The position numbers and the translations under genes were made by a program. From assembly GCF_002865645.1 (NCBI RefSeq), contig NW_020194684.1:2185241-2249240 (forward strand): DNA of 64,000 bases, given 5' to 3'. Every line of letters begins with the position of its first letter. The first letter of the stretch is position 1. Below are positions 12,017 through 21,723 of the stretch, one piece after another. This stretch comes from Hyaloscypha bicolor E. Taxonomy: Eukaryota > Ascomycota > Leotiomycetes > Helotiales > Hyaloscyphaceae. The notes under the pieces are model-generated. The model was not told where the DNA came from, did not search any database, and was given only the letters and a program-made list of their open reading frames with translations.

Positions 12017-12582
12017 TTAAGCTCTCTTATGACCGCCTCTCAACTGCGAATAACTGGACCAAATACTTTTCATCAATACGGGGTACAGTACATTATATTC
12101 ATCCCTACGATCGTTTCTTACTGTGTGCCGTAGCTCCACTCTCCCCATGTTCCCCGCCTTGACAGCTTTCTCTACACATTCTACAAGCAACAGAGTACAC
12201 AAAGCTTGAGCAAATCCAGAAGCACAACTCAAGAGAGTAGAGAAAACCGGGTATAGATAATAAAAGACCAGGGAAAGCAAGCACGCCATGCCGCAAACAA
12301 ACAAGGTGAACCAGAACCAGAATGAGACCGAACGCCAAGCACTCTCGTCCTTAATAGTAGCAAAGCCGCCAGGTGAATAGAGAGTATGGTGAATGAGCCT
12401 TGAGATAGAGCTTTGATAAACCCAGAATCTTGCGTTGTTGATTTAATGGAGATAATGGCTATTGCTCCTTTAGATAGTACGAAGGTGGAAAATACTACCA
12501 GGACGGTACTTTTGTGGACTGCGAAAGCGAGGGCGCTGTTCAATTTAGCAGGAGTCATTTTTTGTGAGGGTGGTGGGGTCAC
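12017..12582 (-). pseudogene. Small multi-pass membrane protein gene, frame-broken, next to the transposon
   Basis: The first part opens at 12582 or 12558 (MTPAKLNSALAFAVHKSTV) with one hydrophobic segment. After about 45 codons the coding signal moves to another frame, reading FWVYQSSISRLIHHTLYS, then PGGFATIKDESAWRSVSFW and two or three hydrophobic segments, ending at 12017. The two frames overlap at 12370-12440 and no short intron joins them cleanly, so a one-base indel is the simplest reading. The product would be about 170 residues with 3-4 membrane segments. I recognise no family. The start codon lies only 14-38 bases from the transposon end at 12596, so whatever lay upstream has been replaced by transposon sequence. 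Loss of the promoter and pseudogene status are inferred. Confidence 0.4.
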
Positions 12583-12593
12583 TTATTAGTCGC

Positions 12594-12595
12594 TA
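12594..12595. repeat. TA target-site duplication, left copy
   Basis: TA immediately outside the left inverted repeat, matched by TA at 21592-21593 outside the right one. A TA duplication is the hallmark of Tc1/mariner/pogo-type insertion. Confidence 0.6.
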
Positions 12596-12617
12596 GAAGG
12601 GTTCACTGGCCAACCGC
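12596..12617 (+). repeat. Left terminal inverted repeat of the pogo/Fot1-like element
   Basis: These 22 bases (starting GAAGGGTTCACTGGCC) are the exact reverse complement of 21570-21591. Imperfect similarity continues inward through CACTCAACCGCCC on both sides. Confidence 0.85.
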
Positions 12618-12789
12618 ACTCCCACTCAACCGCCCAAAATCGCTACTTCCCAAAAATCATAATTCAACAATCACATAATATTCTACTATCAAATCAACTG
12701 TTTTCTGAAGCTTTTTTAGCCCCTAAATATGTCTATAAAGAAAATTACTATGCCAAATTCGCGGACTATCCTAACGGGCTCTTAGAGAG

Positions 12790-13160
12790 GTGCGATTACA
12801 GATGGCCATGACGATTCTCTCGATTATAAGAAGACCAAATTCATTCGAAAATGCACGAGAGAGCATGGAATTGCATACGGAACCCTTCGAGATCGAATTA
12901 ATGGAGCAAAACCAAAGGCACAAGATGCAGAGTCAAGATAGCGTTTATTAGCAAGGCAAGAAGTGGCCATTAAGCGGCATATTCGAAAATTGGAAGTATA
13001 GGGCTGGCTACCAATTGTTTATCAGGTTCGAAAGATGGCAATTGAATCTAAGGGTATAAGGAGAAGATCTAGAAGAGAACCCTCTTAGAACGAATTGGTA
13101 TCGAGAGTTTCTAAACCGCTACCCTGATCTCAAAACTCGAATTATACCACCATTCATCTT
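12790..13160 (+). pseudogene. Transposase relic: Psq/CENP-B-type helix-turn-helix region
   Basis: In plus-strand frames one reads HGIAYGTLRDRINGAKPKAQ, then RLLARQEVAIKRHIRKLE, then (after a frame change) NWYREFLNRYPDLKTRI. This is the order of the pogo/Fot1 N-terminus: a helix-turn-helix choosing 'YGTLRDR', an 'LS..EE..I...I..L' segment, and the CENP-B-type 'W...FL.R.P.LK.R'. Three in-frame stops are all TAG at places where the family has Gln or Trp (CAG or TGG), as expected from RIP. No intact product is possible. Confidence 0.6.
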
Positions 13161-13485
13161 GCAGAGGCTTTGGCTAATTAGAAGGAGGCATAAGGTTTAC
13201 TGTATAATAGCGAATTCGATTAATATATAAGCTTTTACATCGAAAAATCGAATTGCACCTAAATTGCAATTGAACATTTATGTAATAAGCGATTCTTTTG
13301 TCCCAAGAATTAGGTACTTAAATTTAGGCCTGTTACCCCACTAAACGCAAGTCACCAATTTTACTCCAAAGAAAATTCATGAGAAAAGTTATTATAATAA
13401 TGCAAAAAACCTCCTAATATACTCTCCTATATTAAGCTATATATTATTAAAGAATTCAGGACGTTATAAAATATTTAATTAGATG

Positions 13486-13490
13486 CATAG
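13486..13490. repeat. CATAG target-site duplication, left copy
   Basis: CATAG directly abuts the left LTR and recurs at 21319-21323 directly after the right LTR. A 5-bp duplication is usual for Ty3/gypsy integrases. Confidence 0.75.
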
Positions 13491-13788
13491 TATGAGGTGT
13501 TTGTTGGTAGGCAATAAGACAATAGAATGAATCAGTGTATTATGAAACCACAGTATTAAATTCAGTACAGAACTAATCTCTGTCCCTCCTGTGAGGTCCA
13601 GGGAAGCCCCCTCTAAATAGGAGGCCCCGATAGTATATATATAATTAGTGATTTATAAGCCTAATGCATATGATATAAATAGTGGTTAGTTGGGATATCA
13701 AAGGGCTGCCGAACTCCCTGATTAACACCCGCGATATCCGAGGTTCGTTACATGCCCTTAAGTCACGTACGACCCTGTATATATTATA
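13491..13788 (-). repeat. Long terminal repeat (3' LTR of the minus-strand element)
   Basis: 298 bases, colinear without gaps with 21021-21318. Every difference I compared is a transition (C/T or G/A). Read on the minus strand the right copy begins TGTGATG and ends CCTCATA; the ancestral ends were probably TG...CA, with RIP changing CA to TA. Confidence 0.9.
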
Positions 13789-13794
13789 ACTATG

Positions 13795-13804
13795 CCTCCC
13801 TCCT
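13795..13804 (-). other. Polypurine tract of the LTR element
   Basis: On the minus strand this reads AGGAGGGAGG and lies six bases before the 3' LTR, the place where plus-strand priming occurs in LTR elements. It independently supports the minus orientation. Confidence 0.5.
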
Positions 13805-16280
13805 AGGATCTTGTCCCCAAGATCCATTAATCTATCCTGGTAAACATTTAATTAATTATTTATTTAATTAACGTAAACTTCCAGTATCTTGGGAGGTGAT
13901 TTTACTAATATAATCTGGATAATGGATATAAAAATCGTCTAATCAGATCGGGGCTAAGTAAGTAAGAAGAAAGGGTAATTATATCCCAGGTATAGGGGCT
14001 AGCCGGTAATTGCGATTTCGTTTAGGATCTGAGTATTCTAATTAGCTCGATCCAAAGTACTAAGGCACTACCCTATAAAATCAATGCCACCTATTAGATC
14101 TCGTATCAGAATAATCTGAATAGCTATATAGAAAGTATTTAATAAATATTTATATAAGAAACCCATACGAATATTTCTGAGATCCTGAAGATTATTTACG
14201 GGCTCCTGGAAGCATGTATTAATTAGTTATACTAGTTTCTAATTAGGACTAGTGCGAAAACTAGTAATTAATCCAGGTAGTTCTTTACCTCTATAAAAGA
14301 ACCTTTTCGTATTACTATATACTCTCTTCCTTTCTAATAACTATATATATAACTTTTTCTATTATTATCTTCTAGCCTTTTCTTTTACCTTTCTCCAAGT
14401 CTTCTTTAATTATTTTTAATTAATTCTATAATATCTTCTTCTAGCTTTATTATCTATTCCCGTAATAATAAGTATAAAGGTAATCTTATAGCCTCCTTTC
14501 CTATTACTAGCAAATACTTGAAATATTTCAAGTATTTACTTATTAATTCCTTTACCTTATATACCATAGTACCTAGTAAGAAGAATTACGACCGTTATAA
14601 TAAGGGTTCTAAGTCTTATATATTAGTAAGTTCTTTAGCTTTAATATTTATTAAAGCTAATATGATTTTAGATTTCTTACTACTTATTAGAGGCTTGCCG
14701 GTCCTGGGAAGATATTATTATAATCTTTAAGAAATTTCTTAAAGTATATCCTAAATAGTATTATACTAACGAGAATAATACTATTAATTAGGTTTTCAAA
14801 GACTAGAAGAATACTAATAAGCTTCGGAATTCTTCTTCCTGTCTTAATAAGGCAGATAATAATACTACTTAGATTAGTATCCCAAAAATAAGTTTTTTCT
14901 AATATACTTAGGTACTTGCTAATTTCTTAAAGAAATACCATAATATCTATCTTTAAGATATTAACCTTATTACTAAGCTTACTACCGAGATTATTAAGTA
15001 ATCTACTACTAGTACTTTAAGCACTAATAATATAATACTTATGGCTATTTGGGACCTGACTTTAGAAGTTCGGGCTTTCCATAAGGCATATATAGCAGTT
15101 ATAAGTTCCTTACTTACTTCTCTTAATATCCTTAATACTAATATTATTATAGTATAACTATATCCTATTAAGAAATAAGCGGATTCCGGAAAGTATTAGC
15201 TAATTCTTTACCAAGTCCTAAATAGGGCTAATATTTAGTATTCTTGCTTTGGAAATTAGGAATTTATAAGAATTAGAATTTATTTATTTAAGATACCCGT
15301 AGCTAGTCTATCTATAATAAACCTTTCTTAATCCTAAACCCTTTTTCTAATAATTTAAATATAATTCTCGTAAGCCTTAATAAAACCCTAGAAAACCTTT
15401 ATAGGTAAAAAACCCAGGGAAAGAGTATCTCTATTACTATTCCGGGCCTTTTCTTGGCTATTTAGGTCCTCTTTTTCTTTTAAATAGCCTTTTTCTTAGT
15501 AGTCCAGAATTCTTTTTAATCTTAAGAGATTATTAAAAGGTAATTTCGGATTCTAAGCTATGGTTTTAGTTATATAATTTTAGAAGTTTCTTGGAATTTT
15601 CAAGGTTAGGGAAAGCAAGTAATCAGGTATTATAATCTTTAGGCCAGGCTTTCTATTTAATTAAATACTATTACTTCTTGCTTCTATTATCTTATTAGTA
15701 ATTAATAATGGCTTCTACTTTTTATTCTTGTTTTTTATTATTATTTACTAATTCCGGAAGTTCTCCGGAGAAATATAGGTATAGCTTCTAATTCTTTTTT
15801 ACTATATACTTTTTAAAAAAAGAAATATAGAAAGTTAGATATAAATAATTATATATACTTAGTAGTTCTAACTTATATACTAAATTACTAATATATTTAA
15901 GAATCCTAAATAGACCTATAAATTTTGGCTTAAGCTTTCCTGCCTTAAGTTTAATATTCCTTATTAATAGTATTACCCAGGCTTCTTTAAAGTAATATTT
16001 AGCTAACTAGTATCTATTATAGTAGGTTTCCCGGTTATTTTATATATAATACTATAAATCCTTAAGCTTTCTTTACTTTACTTTAAGGGTTTCTAGCCTC
16101 TTATATATAGCTAGTACCTTTCCTATAATTCTATTCTTAGAATTTCATAGAAATTAAGGGTAATATCCGTAATATATATAGAAAGATATATCTTATAAAA
16201 CCTAATATTTTAAATTATTATATATAAATTCCGTAAAAGATAACTTCTTAAACTAGTTATTTTTTTGGGTATTATAATAA
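13805..16280 (-). other. 3' part of the LTR element interior, no readable domain
   Basis: About 2.5 kb of A/T-rich, stop-filled sequence between the polypurine tract and the integrase relic. The integrase C-terminus and any chromodomain or extra ORF should lie here, but I could not read them with confidence. Confidence 0.5.
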
Positions 16281-16289
16281 TATCTCAGG

Positions 16290-16660
16290 TAGTATTTCAG
16301 GGCCTAGTTCTGCCTTTTTATCTAATTATTTATCTGAGAATAATAAGCTATATTTAAATACTATTTATATATTAAGTAAAAGCAGAAAGCAGACCAGAAC
16401 TAGCTAGTAAATACTATTCCTTAGTCAGAAATAATTCTATTAGGGAAGCTAAAGATCGAGAAAACATATTTCTATATAATCTTAGTAAGCTCCAGAGAAT
16501 TAATAATCTTATAGCATATAATATACCTTGCTATTTTAGAGTACCGGTTAATAATTATAAGAATTATATTAAAATTAGGACCTTTTACCGGGTTCTTATA
16601 TAGTAGCAGACCTATAATAAAATCTATAGAGATCTTATTCCAGGGTCTCTTAGGCTATAG
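16290..16660 (-). pseudogene. Integrase relic of the LTR element
   Basis: Minus-strand reading gives, with stops, RPWNKISIDFIIGLLLYKNP, then FNIILIIINRYSKIARYI, then FSIFSFPNRIISD and FTS-FWSAFCF. These match the rve integrase core of Ty3/gypsy elements: the first catalytic Asp in 'SIDFI', the second in 'IISD', and the downstream 'AYYSQINN' stretch. Several stops fall where Trp, Gln or Arg is expected. Confidence 0.7.
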
Positions 16661-17829
16661 TAAACTACTAAGCAAACTATATAGTAAATACCTCTTTGTC
16701 TTAACTTTCTAGTAAATATTATATTCTTAATAATAATTACAAATATCTTCTTCTATATTCTCCTAATACTAGGACCTTCTAAGAAGCTCGAGAGTCTTCT
16801 TTACTTTATAGTATCTAGCTATTAGGTTATTATAATAAAGCTTTATAACTTCTTAATATAAAGCGGGATTATTAGGTATAATAATTCTTGAATAGTACCT
16901 GAGTAGGCCCGAATTATTTTTCCAGATTTCTTTTCCCTTAATATCTTTCTTACTAAGCCTCTATTTTATAATATTCTAATATTGAGAATTATTTCTCTGA
17001 GCTATCTAGATAATATCTAGAAGGAATTCAGATAAAAGGGCTAATACTATAGCTCTTTTAGTAGCTATATATATCTATATATAAGGAATTAGGTATTTAT
17101 AACTATCTAATTCAAAAACTCGGGAAATTAAGAAATCTTTAGTTCTATTAAGTAATACGGTTATAAATACCCTTATTACCTTAGCTATAGTAATAAAGCC
17201 TTTAAGGTATCTCTCTATACCTTACTTCTTAACTAATTTTATAGTTAAGGAATCTATAAGATAATCTATTTACTTGTCTTATAATAAATATTTTTTCTTG
17301 GCTACTACGGATATGGCAAGTATTAAATAATACCTATTTCAAAGAGGGAACTCTTTAGATATTTATAAGAACCTCTAAATTATAACTATAAAAGCTCTCT
17401 TTAACTTGTTCTAAAAAGTCAGAAGCCAAGTTATATTAATAGAACCTTTTTTATAATTAGGTCTTTTACTAGGTCCGTTTACTAGATTTGAGGTACCTCT
17501 ATAATAAATAATATTAAAATCATATATTATAAGATATATTATCTAATATGCTTAATAGCTCTCTAGATACTTTATTTCTATAAAGTATTAGAGATTATTA
17601 TAGTCTATAATAATCTCAATTATAAACCTGGACCCTTTAAGGTAATAGTACTAATACTTAAAGGCTTTAATAATTATAAGTAGCTCCCTATTATAGGTAC
17701 TATAGTTATATTCGGTTCCGGAAAGTTTCCGGGATCAGAATACTACTAGATACTAGTATTTTTTTGGGCTATTACTAGGATTAACTTATTATAAAATAGT
17801 ACTAGTAATTACGAATTTTAATATATTAG

Positions 17830-18645
17830 TTTTAATACGAATTTTCTTAGAAGGATTAAAATAGACTAGGACAGGTATTATAATAAAAGCTTTTTTTAAA
17901 GTCTTAAAGCTTTTAGCCGCTTTATCTATTTATATAAAGGGACCGGATTTCCGGCCCTTTTCTATTTCTTTTAAGAGATCTATTAAGCCTATAATTACCT
18001 GAAAGTAATAATAGATAAACCTATAATAGAAATTAGTAAATCCAAGAAATACTTGGATATTATAGAATAATTCTGGTTCTAGCTATTTAATAATATTACG
18101 GACCTGTTTAGGATCCGTATAAATATCTTCTATTCTAATAAGGAAACCCAAAAATTCGACTTTCTTAATATTAAACTTGTATTTACTAAGTTTATAAAAT
18201 AGGTTATTTTTACGTAGCCTAGTAAGTACCTAGCAAATATAATTATAGTATTTATTCTTATTTCGGGAGTAAATAAGGATATTATCTAAATAAATAACTA
18301 TGAAATAATCCAGGAGCCCTATAAGTATAGTATTAATATATGCTTAAAATATGGCTAGTATATTAGCTAGCCTAAAAGATATTATAAGATATTTAAAATA
18401 GCTATAGCAGGTCCTAAAAGCCGTTTTCTACTCGTATCTTTTACGAATTCTTACCCGATAATATATATTCTTAAGATCTAGCTTTATAAAGATCTTGGCT
18501 TCTCGGAGCCGGTTAAGGGTCTTATTAATAAGAGAAAGCGGATACTAATTCTTAATTATAACTTGGTTAAGTCTATAATAATTAATATAAAGGTATAGTT
18601 CTCTATTCTTCTTAGGAATAAAAAGAATAGGCGCCCCTACTAGGC
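17830..18645 (-). pseudogene. Reverse transcriptase (and start of RNase H) relic of the LTR element
   Basis: Minus-strand reading shows GAPILFIPKKNRELYLYINY, then YRLNQVIIKN, then LREAKIFIKLDLKN, then the active-site block VIYLDNILIYS at about 18264-18299 (the family has YLDD, so the second Asp has become Asn, as by G to A). FLGFTNFYYRFI follows near 18.0 kb, the junction toward RNase H. The frame carries several TAG and TGA stops. Domain order and motifs are those of Ty3/gypsy elements. Confidence 0.8.
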
Positions 18646-19439
18646 TTTTACTAGGCCTTATCTAATGTTTATAAAGCATATCCTATAAATATAGATATAA
18701 TATTTCTAGTTAGGTCTCTAATAGATTATATAAAGGCCTATACGGGACCATACTATTTATATTAATAGAGTATTTAATACTACTAAGATTAGGAAGTTCT
18801 AAAGCTTTATTAGGGTTAAAAACCTCTGAGAAGTCTTTATATTTATTATCCCGGAGATAAATAGGTATTTCTAAGGCCCTTTTCCGGAAGGTATTAATTT
18901 ACTATATTAAAAACTCCTATTTAGTATTACTAGAATTATATAATAAAGTAGAGATCTAGTAACTATTACAAATATATAAAGCCTACTATCTAGGATAGTT
19001 ATATTTGCCTTTAGTTAAGAATAAGACTTGAGGTACTAGCTTAGGGTATTAGTTAAGCTTCTTACTAAATTCTTTTGGTATTAGAATCTCAATATTATTA
19101 GGCTATATAGGTATATATACCTATTATTTCTTAATATAGTTTATATATTATATAAGAGTTACTTTATAAAATTCCATACCAAAAATAAGGCTATAAGAGC
19201 TAATATTCTTATACCTATAGAACCGGAGCTTAAAAGAATATATCTTACTATAATTATCTATAATAAATACCTTAAGATTATAGGCTTAATAGATCTTGAA
19301 TCTATTTCTATAAAAGGTTATAAACTCTTGGTTATACTTAGCTAAGGTAATAAAGCCCCGGCTTTAAGTCTAATTATTATTAAGGAAGTTATAGTCTGAC
19401 CCGGTATTACCGAGTCTACTATATATCTCTAAGGCACCT

Positions 19440-20976
19440 ACTTCTGGCTATATTAATCTTGCTTAAATAGTTATATAAAGTAATATGCCTTTTTTATTAT
19501 AGCCAAAATTATTAATATTCAAGATTTGGCCTTCCCTTTTCCCTATTTCTTAGGAGGGTCTTCTCTAGAGCGCTTCTCTATAGTAATGGCATTAACCTGC
19601 TTCTATAGACGCCTTAATTCTTTTATGGTTTTGGCCTTATTAGAGTTCTGCCAAGCCTACTCAATATACTTAAAATACTTTATATTTCCTAAGAAGTATT
19701 CTTTCTATTTATAAGTCTAATAAACCATACCTAAAGTGGAACTAGTACTCTATTAAGGCCTTAAAGGAGCCAAAGCACTACCTAAGAATTTCTTACGTAA
19801 TTTTCGGAACTTATTCTTCCTTTTTTAATAGCCTTACAAATCAGAATTTGCTAAGTCAGAGTTCTTGGGGGCAGAATTATCCTTACTAGACTTCCCCGCC
19901 TTTGCTCTTCTTAATTTAGGGTAAGTAGTATATTCTGCTTTTTGAGCTTTCTCAAGCTACTCGGAAATAGATACTGCCTTATCTCCTAAGAGAATAGATA
20001 TAAGTATCTAATAAGTCTTATAGTTAGATAAAGCAGTATCGAGAATCCGGATCCGGTCTCTCTTAGGGCATAGATCCTGGTTAACTTCAAGACTAATTAT
20101 CCGAGTATATAACTCAGTAACTATCTTACTATCTTTCTAATAAAGATCTCGGAGTTTCTTAAAAGTATCTTATTAACGGGTTTAAGGTACTTGGAATATA
20201 TTAGCTAAGTAGGCCTTAAATCACTCCTAATAGACCTTATATAATAGTGGGCTTTGCTTTATTATAGCCTCCTAAGTATTATAAGGTTCGTCCCTAAGAG
20301 TACTTATAGTAGAGTTAACTCTAGAAAAGTATCTATTATAAGTCCAAGGCTAGGTCCTAAAGACTGCTTTCCAGAAAAATACGAATATCCTCTATTTCTT
20401 AAGGGACTTTCTATAATATAAGTCAGGCGTCCGGACCTTGAGAAGCTTCTCTCGGTCCAAATATATCTTTAGGATATTATATAGTAGCTCCTAACGGATA
20501 GTATCGAGATTACTCTCAAAGCTTATTATATTAGGAAAGGGAATAGGTTCTAACCCTATTTCAGGAAGTTCCCTAGTAGGAATTACTAAGGAAAAGGGAG
20601 TAAACTTATAAATAGAGTTTCTACGAGATATAGTAAACCATAAGGTATCCCTGAGAGTATCCTTATATTACTCTAACTATAGGATATACTAGTTAATTAT
20701 ATCTACTAATTCTTGCTTTTATTAGAGCGCTTCGACTTTAGTACGCAAGCCCTATTCCGTAGCTTGGGCGGCAGCGACTCGGGTATTAATCTCGGTATCT
20801 TGATTATTACCGGGATTATTTCCGTCATTATTACTAGCTCTCGGAGACTCCTGAGGGGCCCCGTTAAAAGTATTAGACGAGCCTTCGCCGTTACCCATAT
20901 CGGGGTTAATCTGGTCGACTTCCTCTATAGGAATAGCTTCGGCGAGAGGTCATATATTTCGCAGATTTCGAGACAT
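19440..20976 (-). pseudogene. Gag relic of the LTR element
   Basis: An ATG at 20976 starts a frame reading MSRNLRNI, a stop, then PLAEAIPIEEVDQINPDMGN, then an Asn/Gly/Ser-rich leader. It runs through a helical stretch to a possible decayed zinc knuckle near 19.48 kb (FGYNKKG, where CxxC residues would have become Tyr). The leader of about 85 codons is much less A/T-biased than the rest. Gag identity rests on position after the 5' LTR and composition, so it is inferred. Confidence 0.55.
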
Positions 20977-21020
20977 GATTACTTATCGAACTACCTCCTT
21001 TAAGGGTAGAGAGATTAGCT

Positions 21021-21318
21021 TATGAGGTATTTATTAGTAGGCAATAAGATAATAGAATGAATTAGTATATTATGAAACCACAGTATTAAATTCAGTACAG
21101 AACTAATCTCTGTCTCTCCTATAAGGTCCAGGGAAGCCCCCTCTAAATAGGAGGCCCCGATGGCATACATATAATTAGTGATTTATAAGCCTAATACATA
21201 TGATATAAACAGTGGTTAGTTAGGATATCGAAGGGCTGCCGAACTCCCTGATCGACACCCGCAATATCCGAGGTTCGTCACATGCCCTTAAGTCACGTGC
21301 GACCCTGCACACATCACA
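21021..21318 (-). repeat. Long terminal repeat (5' LTR of the minus-strand element)
   Basis: 298 bases pairing without gaps with 13491-13788. As the copy next to gag it would hold the element's promoter. It retains more C and G at some sites (for example CACACATCACA against TATATATTATA), and is more mutated at others, so the two copies decayed independently. Confidence 0.9.
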
Positions 21319-21323
21319 CATAG
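21319..21323. repeat. CATAG target-site duplication, right copy
   Basis: Immediately follows the right LTR and matches 13486-13490. Confidence 0.75.
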
Positions 21324-21533
21324 GACTTAGTGAGGGGTGGTGGTAGTAATAGCGGGGTAAAAATCAGTAGGAAAATGCCAAAACACTACTAAATAAATAA
21401 TTTTAGCAACATCACATAGTTTTAAAGTAATATATATCTTTTAGGGGGTCGAGAATACTCTAAAGTATTATTAGTATTTAATAAGAATTATAATTTTTAT
21501 TAAGACGTTAATTAAATATTAAGATTTTTTGGT

Positions 21534-21580
21534 TGGGCGGTTGGGCGGTTGGGCGGTTGAGTGGTTTGGGCGGTTGGCCA
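21534..21580 (+). repeat. G-rich tandem repeat inside the transposon end
   Basis: Consecutive units of GGTTGGGC (about four, then degenerate GGTTGAGTGGTTTGGGC) lie just inside the right inverted repeat. Four or more closely spaced GG/GGG runs make a G-quadruplex possible on the plus strand. The left end has only one or two related CAACCGCCC units. Confidence 0.6.
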
Positions 21581-21591
21581 GTGAACCCTTC
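21570..21591 (-). repeat. Right terminal inverted repeat of the pogo/Fot1-like element
   Basis: Exact reverse complement of 12596-12617. TA follows at 21592-21593. This is 130 bases before the HET gene start. Confidence 0.85.
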
Positions 21592-21723
21592 TAGTTCTAA
21601 AGACACAGAGTTATGATACCAGGCTCGTGTAGCCGCACTGAGACTCCCAACGCCTGCTCTTGACCTTAATCCTCTCCAGAACCAACCAACAACGTTTCTC
21701 TAATGATGTAAAGAGACGCCGAA

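Larger units (their letters stand above)
13491..21318 (-). mobile_element. Ty3/gypsy LTR retrotransposon, complete in structure but RIP-destroyed
   Basis: 7,828 bases with two 298-bp LTRs and a CATAG duplication. Coding relics lie on the minus strand in the order gag (about 19.4-20.98 kb), reverse transcriptase/RNase H (about 17.8-18.65 kb) and integrase (about 16.3-16.7 kb). RT before integrase is the Ty3/gypsy order. The interior is extremely A/T-rich, dominated by TA dinucleotides, and every frame is full of TAA and TAG stops. The only long gag-side stretch of normal base composition is about 20.7-21.0 kb. It is inserted in the pogo-like element, so it is the younger insertion. It cannot move by itself. 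Confidence 0.9.
12596..21591 (+). mobile_element. Degenerate pogo/Fot1-like DNA transposon, split by an LTR retrotransposon
   Basis: The element is bounded by perfect 22-bp terminal inverted repeats and a TA duplication. Without the inner LTR element its own sequence is only about 1.16 kb (12596-13485 plus 21324-21591), shorter than intact Fot1 elements (about 1.9 kb). The left arm carries a recognisable but stop-ridden transposase N-terminus on the plus strand. The right arm is A/T-rich with no recognisable catalytic domain, so the DDE region appears lost or mutated past recognition. The right end carries a G-rich tandem repeat just inside the inverted repeat. Confidence 0.75.

Noticed and set aside
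13791..14500. Possible extra ORF downstream of integrase in the retroelement
   Set aside because: Neither strand gives a readable domain through the stops; composition alone is not evidence.
20713..21003. Plus-strand 96-codon open frame in the repeat island
   Set aside because: It is antisense to the less decayed start of the gag relic, whose minus-strand reading is protein-like.
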